Below are positions 46,449 to 55,708 of a stretch of DNA of 64,000 nt, piece by piece. This DNA is from Hyphomonas polymorpha PS728 (GTDB lineage Bacteria > Pseudomonadota > Alphaproteobacteria > Caulobacterales > Hyphomonadaceae). Under the pieces are notes generated by a model. The model was given only the letters and a program-made list of their open reading frames with translations, searched no databases and had not been told where the DNA came from. Position 1 is the stretch's first letter. The number at the start of each line of letters is the position of its first letter. The DNA lies in the NCBI RefSeq assembly GCF_000685315.1, contig NZ_ARYM01000012.1, positions 62,001-126,000 on the forward strand. Reading direction: 5' to 3'. The position numbers and the translations under genes were made by a program.

Positions 46449-46467
46449 GCGAATGATTGTCATTTTC
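46449..46467 (+). promoter_or_regulatory. Fur box upstream of the TonB receptor
   Basis: GCGAATGATTGTCATTTTC matches the 19-base Fur consensus at 14 positions, including the ATGAT and TCATT half-sites. TTGACG (46439-46444) just upstream could be the -35 element, so a bound repressor would block the promoter. It lies in the 320-base divergent region 46197-46516, otherwise empty apart from GC-rich hairpin-forming stretches near 46385-46405. Confidence 0.7.
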
Positions 46468-46516
46468 GACTATGGCAGACGGGTTTTCTCCAGACAGAGA
46501 GATTTCAGGAGCCCCC

Positions 46517-48649
46517 ATGAACAGATTCATTGGCGTCAGCGCCGCCGCCCTTCTGGCGATGTCGGCCACCGCCACCGCGCAGGAAAACGAGGCCGCCACG
46601 GACGAAACCAAGGTCGAGCAGACCATCATCGTCACCGCCTCGCGCACCACCCTGCCGCCCTCGGCCCTGCCCAACACCATCCAGATCATCAGCGATGAGG
46701 AACTCTCCCTCCAGGCCCAGCTCACCGGCTCGGCGGTCGATGTCGTCTCCACGCTGGTGCCCTCCTTCTCCCCCACGCGGGAGAAGCTGTCCGGCGCGGG
46801 CGAATCCCTGCGGGGCCGCAAGCCGCTCTACCTGATCGACGGGGTGCCCCAGTCCAACCCGCTGCGCGATGGCAGCCGCGAAGGCCACACCATCGACCCC
46901 TTCTTCATCGACCGGGTGGAAGTCATCTTCGGCTCCAACGCCATTCAGGGCATCGGCGCCACCGGCGGCGTGGTGAACTATGTCACCGCCCCGGCCGCCA
47001 AGGAGGGCGAAGGCTGGACCGGCAAGCTGATGGGCCAGATCTCCGCCTCCAACGACTTCCAGGGCGATGGCTATGACTACCGCGCCGGCGCTCTGGCGGG
47101 CCGTGATTTCGGCCTCCTCGACGTAACCCTCGGCATCGCCAAGCAGAAGCGCGGCGCTTTCTATAGCGGCGATGGCCGCCGCATCGGCGTTGATGGCGCC
47201 CAGGGGGAATTGCAGGATTCCGAAAGCCTCTCCTTCTTCGGCAAGGCCGGCATCGATCTTGGCGGCGCCCGCCGGCTGGAACTGATGGCCCAGCATTTCG
47301 AGCTGGAAGGCGATGGGGACTATGTGCTCGTCAACGGCTCCCGCGCCACCAATACGCCGACGACCACCGTGCGCGGCCAGCAGGAAGGCATCATCCCCAC
47401 CAACAAGGTGCTCACCTCCTCGCTGACCTATACCGACCAGGATGTGCTGGGCGGCACGCTGACCGGCCAGCTTTTCTATCAGGATTTTGAAGCCATCTAT
47501 GGCGGCGGTTCGTTCGCCTCCTTCCAGGACCCGCGCATCGCGCCGGTCGGCACCCTGTTCGATCAGTCTGCGAACAATTCGGAAAAGAAGGGCCTGCGCG
47601 TTTCCTATGAGCGCGAAATGGACGCTGTGCCGGGCCTGCGCGTGATGGGCGGCCTCGATGTGCTCAATGACAAGACCTATCAGGAACTGGTCCTCACGGG
47701 CCGCAACTGGGTTCCGGAAACCGAGTTCACCTCCTACGCCCCCTTCCTTCAGCTCAACCAGGCCCTCTGGGGCGAGCGCATTCACCTCTCCGCCGGCCTG
47801 CGCCATGAGATCGCGAAGCTGAAGGTGAACGATTATGAAACCCTCTACTCCTACGGCCCGCAACAGGTGGGCGGCGGCGAACCGGAGTTCGAGAAAACCC
47901 TCATAAATGCCGGCGTCACCGTGGAGGTCATTGACGGCCTCACCGCCTACACCTCCTATGCCGAAGGCTTCACCATGGCTGATGTCGGCCGCATCCTGCG
48001 CGGCGTGGAAACGCCCGGCCAGGATGTCGATACCTTCCTGAATGTCGAGCCGGTGATCTCCGACAATACCGAGATTGGCCTCGAATGGCGGCGCGGCCCG
48101 CTCTCTGCTTCGGCAGCCTATTTCTGGAGCAAGTCCGAACTCGGATCGATCCTTGTGCTGCGCAATGACGTGTTCGAGGTTGAGCGCCGCCGCACGGAGA
48201 TTGATGGCTTGGAACTCTCCGGCGCCTGGGATACCCCGCTGGACGGCCTGCGCCTTTCGGGCGGCTATGCCATGCTCAACGGCCGCACCGATACGAATAA
48301 TGACAACCGCGTCGACACCGACCTTGACGGCGCCAATATCAGCCCGGACCGGGTAAACCTCGCCGCCGATTATTCCGCCGGCCCCTATTCCGTCCGTGTG
48401 CAGACCCGGTCCTATCTCGACCGCACCTTCGATGGCCTGGCCGCCAATACAGACTTTGACGGCTACACCCTGGCCGATGCCTTCCTGCGCTATTCGGCAG
48501 GCTTCGGCGACATCACCCTCTCGGCGTCAAACCTCTTCGACAAGCAATACGTCACCTATGACAGCCAGACCGTTCAGCCCACCAGCAACACCCGCTTCTT
48601 CGCGGGCCGGGGCCGGGTGATTGCCCTTGCCTTCGAGAAGAAGTTTTGA
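46517..48649 (+). CDS. TonB-dependent siderophore-type receptor
   Basis: A 710-residue outer-membrane receptor. The start is the ATG at 46517, after AGGAG; the signal peptide ends TATAQ. A TonB-box-like QTIIVTASR comes first, then the plug domain (about 45-165) with GRKPLYLIDGVPQ and VEVIFGSNAIQGIGATGGVVN, then the 22-strand barrel ending in an aromatic C-terminal residue (ALAFEKKF). The Fur box upstream and the PepSY gene downstream point to ferric-siderophore uptake; the ligand is unknown. Confidence 0.9.
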   Translation: MNRFIGVSAAALLAMSATATAQENEAATDETKVEQTIIVTASRTTLPPSALPNTIQIISDEELSLQAQLTGSAVDVVSTLVPSFSPTREKLSGAGESLRGRKPLYLIDGVPQSNPLRDGSREGHTIDPFFIDRVEVIFGSNAIQGIGATGGVVNYVTAPAAKEGEGWTGKLMGQISASNDFQGDGYDYRAGALAGRDFGLLDVTLGIAKQKRGAFYSGDGRRIGVDGAQGELQDSESLSFFGKAGIDLGGARRLELMAQHFELEGDGDYVLVNGSRATNTPTTTVRGQQEGIIPTNKVLTSSLTYTDQDVLGGTLTGQLFYQDFEAIYGGGSFASFQDPRIAPVGTLFDQSANNSEKKGLRVSYEREMDAVPGLRVMGGLDVLNDKTYQELVLTGRNWVPETEFTSYAPFLQLNQALWGERIHLSAGLRHEIAKLKVNDYETLYSYGPQQVGGGEPEFEKTLINAGVTVEVIDGLTAYTSYAEGFTMADVGRILRGVETPGQDVDTFLNVEPVISDNTEIGLEWRRGPLSASAAYFWSKSELGSILVLRNDVFEVERRRTEIDGLELSGAWDTPLDGLRLSGGYAMLNGRTDTNNDNRVDTDLDGANISPDRVNLAADYSAGPYSVRVQTRSYLDRTFDGLAANTDFDGYTLADAFLRYSAGFGDITLSASNLFDKQYVTYDSQTVQPTSNTRFFAGRGRVIALAFEKKF

Positions 48650-48654
48650 GGCTG

Positions 48655-49725
48655 ATGATGTTTCTGAGAACGGCGCACGCCTGGGCGGGCGCCGTTCTGT
48701 CTCTCCTGATTGCCGTGCTGGGGCTGTCGGGGTCCCTGCTGGTGTTCAAGAAGGACTATCTGCGCGCCGTCTTTCCAGAGGCGCGCGAGGCGGTCTCTCT
48801 GGCCCCCGAAACCCTCGGCCCGGTGCTCGGCCGGATCGAGGCCACCTATGGCCCTGAAGGACTGCAATACGTCTCCCTCGGCGATGCGCATTTCGGCCTG
48901 CACAAGGCGGTCTTCCGGGATGGCGGCGGCGCCTATATCGACCGCAGCGGCGAGACGGTTGCGCGCTGGGCCAAGAACGGCCGCGCCGAAGACTGGCTGT
49001 TTGACCTTCACCACTATCTGCTGGCCGGCAACACCGGAAAGCTCATCGCCGGGGTGGCCGGCGGGGCGGCGGTTATCCTCGCCCTCACCGGCCTTATCAT
49101 CGTCTGGCCTACCTTGCGCATGTTCGCCTGGCGCGTCTGGCCGAAATCGGCCCGGCGCCGGGATCTCCTTGCCCAGCACCGCGATCTGGGTGTGATCTTC
49201 GCCCTGCCGATCATTCTCATCGCCTTCACCGGGTTCGCCATGGTCTATTCCGGCCCGGTGCGCGCGGTGCTGAAGGTGGTCACCCTCACCCCCGCCGAAG
49301 CGCCCTCGGCGCGCCTCGCCGCCGGGCCCGGCACCACCGACTGGACCGCCACCCTCGCCGCCGCCCAGGAGGCCTTCCCCGGCGCCTATCCGCGCCTTGC
49401 CAGCCCGCCCCGCAGCGAAGGCGCCCCGGCCTCCCTGCGCCTGCGCCAGCCCGGCGAGTGGCACCAGAACGGGCGCACCTATGTGCTGATGGACCCGGCC
49501 ACCAACCGCCCCCTCGCCACCGAAGATGGCCGCGCCCTCTCCCGCGCCGACCGGGTGTTCAACGCGCTCTATCCCCTGCATTCGGCCGGGATCGGCGGGC
49601 GCCTCTATGATCTCCTCTCCTTCCTCACCGGCCTCTCCCTGACCGTTCTCGGCCTTGCCGGAACCTGGACCTTCCTGCGCAAACCCAGGCGCAAGCGCCG
49701 GAAAAAGCCTGCCCTCGCGGCCTGA
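48655..49725 (+). CDS. PepSY-associated membrane protein
   Basis: A 357-residue inner-membrane protein with four membrane segments: about 7-30, 130-155, 182-205 and 325-347. A periplasmic loop after the first contains HFGLHKAVFRDGGG and FDLHHYLLAG with conserved histidines. These proteins are frequent partners of siderophore receptors and some act as ferric-siderophore reductases. The ATG at 48655 starts six bases after the receptor stop, so it shares the Fur-controlled transcript. Confidence 0.85.
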   Translation: MMFLRTAHAWAGAVLSLLIAVLGLSGSLLVFKKDYLRAVFPEAREAVSLAPETLGPVLGRIEATYGPEGLQYVSLGDAHFGLHKAVFRDGGGAYIDRSGETVARWAKNGRAEDWLFDLHHYLLAGNTGKLIAGVAGGAAVILALTGLIIVWPTLRMFAWRVWPKSARRRDLLAQHRDLGVIFALPIILIAFTGFAMVYSGPVRAVLKVVTLTPAEAPSARLAAGPGTTDWTATLAAAQEAFPGAYPRLASPPRSEGAPASLRLRQPGEWHQNGRTYVLMDPATNRPLATEDGRALSRADRVFNALYPLHSAGIGGRLYDLLSFLTGLSLTVLGLAGTWTFLRKPRRKRRKKPALAA

Positions 49726-49788
49726 CCCACCGGATTTTCACTTGCAAATGCCCGCCACCTGCCCCAGCCTCGGTGGCCGGAGCACGAC

Positions 49789-50355
49789 ATGCAGATTGAA
49801 ACGGACCTCACCGGCAAGCTGCTGATTGCCATGCCCGGCATCGGCGACCCGCGCTTCGAGCGATCGGTGATCCTTGTCTGTGCCCACACCCCGGATTTCG
49901 CCATGGGCATCGTGCTGAACCGCCCGATGGAGGGCATCGACCTGCAGGAAATCATCGACCAGATGGATGTGCCCCAGGAGGCTGATCTGGAAGGCGTCGC
50001 CATTCTGGAGGGCGGCCCGGTGGCCACTGAACGCGGCTTTGTTCTGCACACAGATGACGTGATCTGTGACGGCGCCACGATGGAGGTGGAGGATGAGCTG
50101 TGCATGACGGCCACGCGCGAAATCCTCGCCGCGATTGCCTCATCGGCGCCGCCGCGCAAATTCGTCATGGCGCTGGGCTATGCCGGCTGGGCCGCTGGCC
50201 AGCTCGAACAGGAACTGGCGCAGAATGCCTGGCTGGTCGGCGCGCCCGATTCCGATCTCGTCTTCGGCGACGCCTATGAACACAAATGGCGCCACGCCCT
50301 CACGCGGATGGGCGTAGACCTCTCGCGGCTTCAGTCAAATGCGGGCAATGCCTGA
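49789..50355 (+). CDS. yqgE: YqgE/AlgH family protein (UPF0301)
   Basis: A 188-residue cytoplasmic protein, family function unresolved. Signatures are LTGKLLIAMPGIGDPRFERSVILVCAH (positions 5-31), GIVLNRPM, EGGPV and the C-terminal LGYAGWAAGQLEQEL with DLVFGDAYEHKW. It is 63 bases after the PepSY gene and convergent with the SUFU-domain gene, with only five bases between the stop codons. Confidence 0.92.
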   Translation: MQIETDLTGKLLIAMPGIGDPRFERSVILVCAHTPDFAMGIVLNRPMEGIDLQEIIDQMDVPQEADLEGVAILEGGPVATERGFVLHTDDVICDGATMEVEDELCMTATREILAAIASSAPPRKFVMALGYAGWAAGQLEQELAQNAWLVGAPDSDLVFGDAYEHKWRHALTRMGVDLSRLQSNAGNA

Positions 50356-50360
50356 CGGCG

Positions 50361-50939
50361 TCACACCACCGGCGCGCGCAGCAGGTCAAACACATCGGCG
50401 CCGGAGGCTTCCAGCTTCTCTTCCAGCGCTTCGAGCCCTTCTTCCTCGGCCAGTTCAAACTCGCTGCCCGAAATCGGAATGATCTGCAGCCAGACGGTCT
50501 TGCGGCCATCCTGCTCGAACACGCCGAAGTCTTCATCCCAGAAGAAAGGATGCACCAGCAGAAGATGCTGCATCGTGCTGCCGGGGAAATAGGCCTGCAC
50601 CACATCCGGCAGGATCGTGCCCAGCCCAATGCTCCATTCACCGGTCTGCACCTCATGGGCAATATCGGCCAGCATCTCCACAAACGGCATTTCGTCCGCA
50701 TAGAGCGCCCCGCACAGCTCCACGCCAAAGCCCATCGGCTCATCTTCCAGCACCAGTTCCCGGTCGCTGAGGCCGATGGTGGAGCAGGAAAGATAGTCCC
50801 CCTCCGGCGCCCCGGAAGAGACAAGCACGTTCACGGATAATCCATCATGATAGGACTGGCCCATCACCCTGATCTCGCCGCCAAAGGCATCGGTCAGGTA
50901 ATCTGCAATCGCGCGGTGCTGGGGCGTTGCCTGGCTCAT
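50361..50939 (-). CDS. Suppressor-of-fused (SUFU) domain protein
   Basis: A 192-residue protein matching the bacterial SUFU-like family: VNVLVSSGAPEGDYLSCSTIGLSD (about 33-56), ELVLEDEPMGFGVELCG, and the C-terminal LLVHPFFWDEDFG and LQIIPISGSEFELAEEEG. In animals the domain regulates Hedgehog signalling; in bacteria the role is unknown and links to polymorphic toxin immunity have been proposed. Here there is no toxin gene nearby. It follows the EAL gene after four bases. Confidence 0.8.
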   Translation of the reverse strand: MSQATPQHRAIADYLTDAFGGEIRVMGQSYHDGLSVNVLVSSGAPEGDYLSCSTIGLSDRELVLEDEPMGFGVELCGALYADEMPFVEMLADIAHEVQTGEWSIGLGTILPDVVQAYFPGSTMQHLLLVHPFFWDEDFGVFEQDGRKTVWLQIIPISGSEFELAEEEGLEALEEKLEASGADVFDLLRAPVV

Positions 50940-50943
50940 TTCG

Positions 50944-51975
50944 TCATCCTTTCAGGAAAGCCAGCGCGCTGTCTGCGTCCATCGGACGGGCAAAGGCAAA
51001 GCCCTGGGCATAGTCAAAGCCGAGCGCCCGCAGGCGGCTGGCATCTTCACGCGCTTCCACGCCCTCGGCAGTCGAGGACATGCCCAGCCGGCTGGCCAGC
51101 AGCGTGATGGTGGAGAGGATCGTGTCATTGCGGTGCTGGCCAAGACGGCTGGTCAGGCCATGGTCGATCTTGAGGCTGTCAAACGGCAGGTCGGCCAGCC
51201 AGGCGAAGGAGGAATGCCCCGTGCCGAAATCATCCAGCACCAGCCCCGCGCCCACCGCCTTCAGCGCCATCGCGGCGGCCAGCGCATGGGTCTCGTCGCG
51301 CAGGGCGGCCTGCTCGGTCAGCTCCATGCGCAACGCCCGCTCAGGCAGCTTGTAGCCATTCATCAGCGCCTCGATCAGCGCCGGCAGCGTGCTCTTGGTC
51401 AGCTCCCGCGCGGTGAGGTTCACATGCATGAAGAGGTCGTCGCGCTTTGCCCCCTCCCGCAGGTTCGACAGGGTTTCGGCCGAGCGGATCAGCATGTTGG
51501 ACGCCAGCGCCTGATCTTCATAACGGCTGGGCGGAACGGTCTCTTCATTGCTGTCCCAGCGCGCCAGCGCCTCGAAGCCGACCACCCGGCCATCGCGCAG
51601 CGAAATGATCGGCTGGTAGACCGGGGCGAGATCCGGGCCGGGGCGCATATCGCTGGGGTCAATCTCGGGGAAGGTCTCCCCCGCCAGCAGCATGCCGCGC
51701 GCCTCGCTGTCGCTGACGAAGGCACCGACGAAATGCACGTCCCGGCCGTTGGAAAGCCGCAGGCCGCAGCGCACCGGGCCGCCTTCACCGGTCGACAGCG
51801 CCTTGGCCAGCCGCCCCCGGCTCAGCCCCTCCACCATCTTCTCCAGCGCATCGAGAGACCAGTCCCCGGAGAGATCCGATAACAGCGTGCCGGTCTGTGC
51901 CTCGATGAGGAGGCGGCCAGCCTCGCCGCGCCAGTGCCAGCTGCCCTGGGGTTCCTTGGGGGTGCGTTTTGCCAT
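50944..51975 (-). CDS. EAL-domain cyclic-di-GMP phosphodiesterase
   Basis: A 343-residue protein. Residues 1-105 form a PAS-like sensor region; residues 112-343 the EAL domain. All residues needed for catalysis are present: Glu135 in FEALARW, Asn186, Glu218 in MELTE, Asp248-Asp249 in LDDFGTG, Lys269, Glu304 in AEGVE and Gln324. It should hydrolyse c-di-GMP. There is no GGDEF domain and no membrane segment. It lies 13 bases after the RimJ-like gene in the surf1-thrC unit. Confidence 0.9.
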   Translation of the reverse strand: MAKRTPKEPQGSWHWRGEAGRLLIEAQTGTLLSDLSGDWSLDALEKMVEGLSRGRLAKALSTGEGGPVRCGLRLSNGRDVHFVGAFVSDSEARGMLLAGETFPEIDPSDMRPGPDLAPVYQPIISLRDGRVVGFEALARWDSNEETVPPSRYEDQALASNMLIRSAETLSNLREGAKRDDLFMHVNLTARELTKSTLPALIEALMNGYKLPERALRMELTEQAALRDETHALAAAMALKAVGAGLVLDDFGTGHSSFAWLADLPFDSLKIDHGLTSRLGQHRNDTILSTITLLASRLGMSSTAEGVEAREDASRLRALGFDYAQGFAFARPMDADSALAFLKG

Positions 51976-51988
51976 GTGTTCTCGTTAC

Positions 51989-52558
51989 CTAGCGGCGAAT
52001 ATCGCCCCTGACGAGAGCGAAAAGGATATGGTCTCGGCGCACGCCCGCAATCTCGAGGTATGCGCTCGCCCGTCCCTCTTCAGCAAATCCCGTGCCTTCC
52101 AGAACCCCGCGGGAGCGGTCATTCTCCGGCACGATCCCCGCCTCGATCCGGGCGAGGTTAAGCATCGGAAACGCCCATGTGCACAGGGCTTTCACCGCTT
52201 CCTTCATATAGCCCTGGCCGGCATGGGGCTCGCCCATCCAGTAGCCGAGGCTGGCGCTGTTGGCCGGCCAGCCGCGCACCTGTGTCAGAGAGGCACCGCC
52301 CAGCAGCGCATTGTCAGACAGCCGGCGGATGAGGAACACATAGCCCGTGCCCGCTTTCCAGGCCTTGGTCCAGGCGGTGACGCGCCGCTGCCAGTCCTTG
52401 CGGCTCAGCGCATCGGCCGGCCAGCTTGGCTCCCACGGCTCAAGGTAGGCGCGGCTCACCGTGCGCAGCGCGGCCCAGTCTTCATAGTCGCTCTTGCGCG
52501 GCGCCATCAGCACCAGCCGCTCTGCCGCGATAACCGTATCGAGCGGCACAAACGCCAT
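51989..52558 (-). CDS. RimJ/RimL-type N-acetyltransferase
   Basis: A 189-residue GNAT protein of the ribosomal-protein N-acetyltransferase group: ERLVLMAPRKSDYEDWAALR at the N-terminus, LGYWMGEPHAGQGYMKEAV as acetyl-CoA loop (about 105-123), and ARIEAGIVPENDRSRGVLEGTGF. It follows thrC after nine bases, and both sit in a compact minus-strand unit. The acceptor could be a ribosomal protein N-terminus or another amine. Confidence 0.88.
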   Translation of the reverse strand: MAFVPLDTVIAAERLVLMAPRKSDYEDWAALRTVSRAYLEPWEPSWPADALSRKDWQRRVTAWTKAWKAGTGYVFLIRRLSDNALLGGASLTQVRGWPANSASLGYWMGEPHAGQGYMKEAVKALCTWAFPMLNLARIEAGIVPENDRSRGVLEGTGFAEEGRASAYLEIAGVRRDHILFALVRGDIRR

Positions 52559-52567
52559 GGGCCCGGC

Positions 52568-53950
52568 CTAGCCTGCGAAGGCCGCAATGCGGGCGCGCAC
52601 CGCCGCCGGATCAGAGGCAAAGCGCTCGAACACTTCGCCCCGGCCCAGAAGCTCGGCGCAGCGGCTCGGCAGCGGGGCGTCTTCGCCGGTCGCTTCCTTC
52701 ACCGTTTCGGGGAACTTGCTCGCCGCTGCCGTTGCCAGCACCACGGTCGCCGCCGCATCCGAAGGCTTGAGGCCCCGTGCCGTCTGCGTGCCAACCGCCG
52801 TATGCGGACAGATCAGCCAGCCGGTCTCGGTGCGGAACCGCTCCATCTCGGCCAGCGTATCGGCATTGTTCACCGAAGCGGCGGAAAGCCCGGTGCAGGA
52901 GAGGCGCGCCCTGGCCGTCTCCGGCAGCTCTGCCTCGCCCGCCTGGGCATAGGTTTCATAGGTCCGGCGCACAGCCTCAGCGTCGCGCCCCGTCACTTCG
53001 AACAGCAGGCGCTCGAAATTGGACGGCACGGCAATGTCCATCGCCGGGCTGGGCGTTGCCACGGCGGCCTGGCGGGTCATCCGGCCGGTGTTGAACACCC
53101 GGGCCAGCGTGTCGTTTTCGTTCACTGCGCAGCGGATTTCGAGGCCGCCCGGCAGCAGGCCGCAGCGGGCCGCCACATAGCCGGCCAGCGCGTCGCCCAT
53201 ATTGCCGCTCGGCACCACGAAGCGCAGCGCCCGGTGGCCGAGCTGCGCGCTGGCGGTGGCGTAATAGACCGCCTGCGCCGCAATCCGCGCCCAGTTGATG
53301 GAGTTGACGCCCGAAAGGCCGATGCTGGCGGCAAACGCCTTGTCGGCAAACATCGATTTGACCATCGACTGGCAGTCGTCAAAGTCTCCGTCCACGGCGA
53401 TGTTGAGGACGTTCTCCGCGCCCGTGGTCGTCATGAACAGGCGCTGCACCGGCGAGACCCGCTCATGCGGATGCAGGATCACCAGGCGCACATTTTTCGC
53501 CCCGGCAAACGCTCCGGCAGCGGCCCCGCCGGTATCGCCGGAAGTCGCGCAGGTCACCGTCATCCGCTGGCCCGAGAGGCCGAGGAGATAGTCATAGATC
53601 TGGCCGATGATCTGCATCGCCACATCCTTGAAGGCCAGCGTCGGCCCATGGTGCAGCTCCATCAGCCAGAGGCCGGGGCCAGCCTGCGTCAGCGGCGCCA
53701 CGGATCGGTGGGCAAAGCGGCCATAGGCCTTCTCGCACAGCTGGCGCATCACATCCTTGGGGATGGCGTCGCCGGCAAAGGCAGAGAGAATGCGCGCGGC
53801 GGTTTCGGCATAGGGCTCGCCGGGTATAGCCGGCGCAATCTGCGGCCAGCTTTCAGGCACATAGAGGCCGCCATCGGCCGCAAGACCGGCAAGGCACGCG
53901 CCGGCAAAATCGACAGGCTCTGCCTGACCCCGTGTCGAGATATACTTCAC
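52568..53950 (-). CDS. thrC: Threonine synthase
   Basis: PLP enzyme converting O-phosphohomoserine to threonine. The 460-residue protein starts MKYISTRG from a GTG at 53950 that overlaps the surf1 stop codon by four bases. The PLP lysine is Lys108 in GPTLAFKDVAMQ, and the phosphate-binding loop is ATSGDTGGAAAGAF. The long fungal/proteobacterial type is clear from VVPSGNMGDALAGY. Confidence 0.95.
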   Translation of the reverse strand: MKYISTRGQAEPVDFAGACLAGLAADGGLYVPESWPQIAPAIPGEPYAETAARILSAFAGDAIPKDVMRQLCEKAYGRFAHRSVAPLTQAGPGLWLMELHHGPTLAFKDVAMQIIGQIYDYLLGLSGQRMTVTCATSGDTGGAAAGAFAGAKNVRLVILHPHERVSPVQRLFMTTTGAENVLNIAVDGDFDDCQSMVKSMFADKAFAASIGLSGVNSINWARIAAQAVYYATASAQLGHRALRFVVPSGNMGDALAGYVAARCGLLPGGLEIRCAVNENDTLARVFNTGRMTRQAAVATPSPAMDIAVPSNFERLLFEVTGRDAEAVRRTYETYAQAGEAELPETARARLSCTGLSAASVNNADTLAEMERFRTETGWLICPHTAVGTQTARGLKPSDAAATVVLATAAASKFPETVKEATGEDAPLPSRCAELLGRGEVFERFASDPAAVRARIAAFAG

Positions 53951-54630
53951 TTACTCGTCTCCCGCCTGAAGCGCAGCCGCCCGCGCTGGTAATGGAAGGC
54001 CAGATACACACCGGCGAGCGCCATGGCGAGGCCCCACCAGGTGATTGCATAGCCAAAATGCCGCTCTGGCGGCAGGCGCGCGCTGTCGCCCGGCATCAGC
54101 AGAGGGTTGGCGACCGGCTGGGGCGCCGGATAGTCCGCACGGATCAGCGTTTCCGGCTCGAACACGCGGGGGATCACCCGCGCCGCCAGATCCGCCGGCA
54201 GCGAGGCGGCCAGCCGCTCCGGATCCAGCGCATAATAGATGCCCTTCTCCGGATCATCCTCTGTGGTGAACGCGTTGCGCCGCTGGGGCGGATGCCAGAG
54301 GCCGCGCAGCGTCAGCGTCTGGGGCTCGCCGGCGGGGTTCACCGGCGGCGGCTCGATCGAATAGGTAATCGTCAGCGGCAGGAAGAGGATGCCCTCTGCT
54401 GTCTCGAACGCGGTCACCTGCCGCCAGGCGGCGTCACCATCGGCATAGGCATAGACGATCTTCTCGGTGCCCGGCAGCGTGGTGCCGGCGATCTCGGCCC
54501 AGTCCGGCTCGGCACCCTTCTGCGCCATCTTCTCCGCATAGCGCCCCCACTGCCAGTTGCCGAACATGATCAGGATGGCGAACGCGATCACGCTCAGCAC
54601 GGTCATGACGGGTAAGGGGCGGAACATCAT
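53947..54630 (-). CDS. surf1: SURF1 family cytochrome oxidase assembly protein
   Basis: A 227-residue inner-membrane protein that helps insert heme a into oxidase subunit I. The N-terminal membrane segment (about 8-25) is followed by the family words FGNWQWGRYAEK; a second segment lies at the C-terminus (YAITWWGLAMALAGVYLAF). The start is one of two adjacent ATG codons at 54630/54627. It belongs to the oxidase gene block but is preceded by a terminator, so it may have its own promoter. Confidence 0.88.
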   Translation of the reverse strand: MMFRPLPVMTVLSVIAFAILIMFGNWQWGRYAEKMAQKGAEPDWAEIAGTTLPGTEKIVYAYADGDAAWRQVTAFETAEGILFLPLTITYSIEPPPVNPAGEPQTLTLRGLWHPPQRRNAFTTEDDPEKGIYYALDPERLAASLPADLAARVIPRVFEPETLIRADYPAPQPVANPLLMPGDSARLPPERHFGYAITWWGLAMALAGVYLAFHYQRGRLRFRRETSK

Positions 54631-54670
54631 CGGTCGGATCCAGGACAAATCGGGACAAGCACGTCCCCGG

Positions 54671-54708
54671 AAAGACAAAGCCCGCCAGCGCTGAAACACC
54701 GGCGGGCC
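54671..54708 (-). terminator. Terminator after ctaE
   Basis: On the minus strand GCCCGCC and GGCGGGC form a stem with a 14-base loop, followed by TTTGTCTTT. It lies in the 121-base gap between ctaE and surf1 and would reduce readthrough into surf1-thrC. Confidence 0.6.
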
Positions 54709-54751
54709 AGATTGTGTCATCCCTTACCGCCCCTTGGGACGGCGCAGAGAC

Positions 54752-55633
54752 TTAGTGGCCGCTGCCGCCGTGGATGAGCCACGGAGCCACATAGACGAAG
54801 GCGAAGAGGAAGAGCCACACCACGTCCACGAAGTGCCAGTACCAGGCGGCAAATTCGAAGCCGAGATGCTTCTTCGGCGTCAGGTTGCCGGCATACATGC
54901 GGATCAGGCAGACGATCAGGAAGATCGTACCGATCACCACGTGGGCGCCGTGGAAACCCGTGGCCATGAAGAAGGCCGAGCCATAGAGCGTGCCGTCATA
55001 CGAGAAGGCCGCGTGGCTGTATTCGAGAACCTGAAGACCGGTGAAGCCGAGGCCGAGCAGGATCGTGACGATCAGGCCGAGCTTTGCACTCTTCATGTTG
55101 CCATGAGCCAGCGCATGGTGGGCCCAGGTGACCGTGGTGCCCGAGAGCAGCAGGACGAGGGTGTTCATCAGCGGCAGGTGGAAGGGGTCAAACATCGTGA
55201 CGCCTTCGGGGGGGAACTGCTTGAAGCGCTCAAGCCCTTCCTGGAACAGCGCGTTTGCAGAATCCCAGTGCGCGCCGACGCGGGCATCCCAGAAGATGGC
55301 GAATTCGAAGAAGGACCAGAACCAGGCCACGAAGAACATCACCTCGGAGGCGATGAACAGGATCATGCCATAGCGCAGGCCGATCTCGACCACGGGCGTA
55401 TGATCGCCCACGCGGCCTTCCTTGATGACGGTTGCCCACCAGCCGAACATGACCCAGATGACCATAGCAAAGCCGATGGCCATGAGCCACCAGGTGCCTT
55501 CAGCCAGGCCAAACAGGCCTTTCATGTAGGTCACACCGCCGATTGCGAGAACGGTGACCGCCAGCGAGCCGAGGAGCGGCCACGGCGAGGGGTTCACCAG
55601 GTGATAATCGTGTTTGACGTCGCCGCCGGCCAT
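54752..55633 (-). CDS. ctaE: Cytochrome c oxidase subunit III
   Basis: A 293-residue protein with seven membrane segments, the third core subunit of the aa3-type oxidase. Family words are HDYHLVNPSPWPLLGSL at the start, SEVMFFVAWFWSFFEF, TTVTWAHHAL and the C-terminal WYWHFVDVVWLFLF. The ATG at 55633 is preceded by GGAGGGGA; a GTG at 55660 would lie in the ribosome site. Separated from ctaG by 75 bases. Confidence 0.95.
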   Translation of the reverse strand: MAGGDVKHDYHLVNPSPWPLLGSLAVTVLAIGGVTYMKGLFGLAEGTWWLMAIGFAMVIWVMFGWWATVIKEGRVGDHTPVVEIGLRYGMILFIASEVMFFVAWFWSFFEFAIFWDARVGAHWDSANALFQEGLERFKQFPPEGVTMFDPFHLPLMNTLVLLLSGTTVTWAHHALAHGNMKSAKLGLIVTILLGLGFTGLQVLEYSHAAFSYDGTLYGSAFFMATGFHGAHVVIGTIFLIVCLIRMYAGNLTPKKHLGFEFAAWYWHFVDVVWLFLFAFVYVAPWLIHGGSGH

Positions 55634-55708
55634 TTTCTCAATCCCCTCCGGAATCGCCACAATACTTTGGCGCTGTTTATCGCTTGCGCGCGCCTTTTCG
55701 CAACTGTT

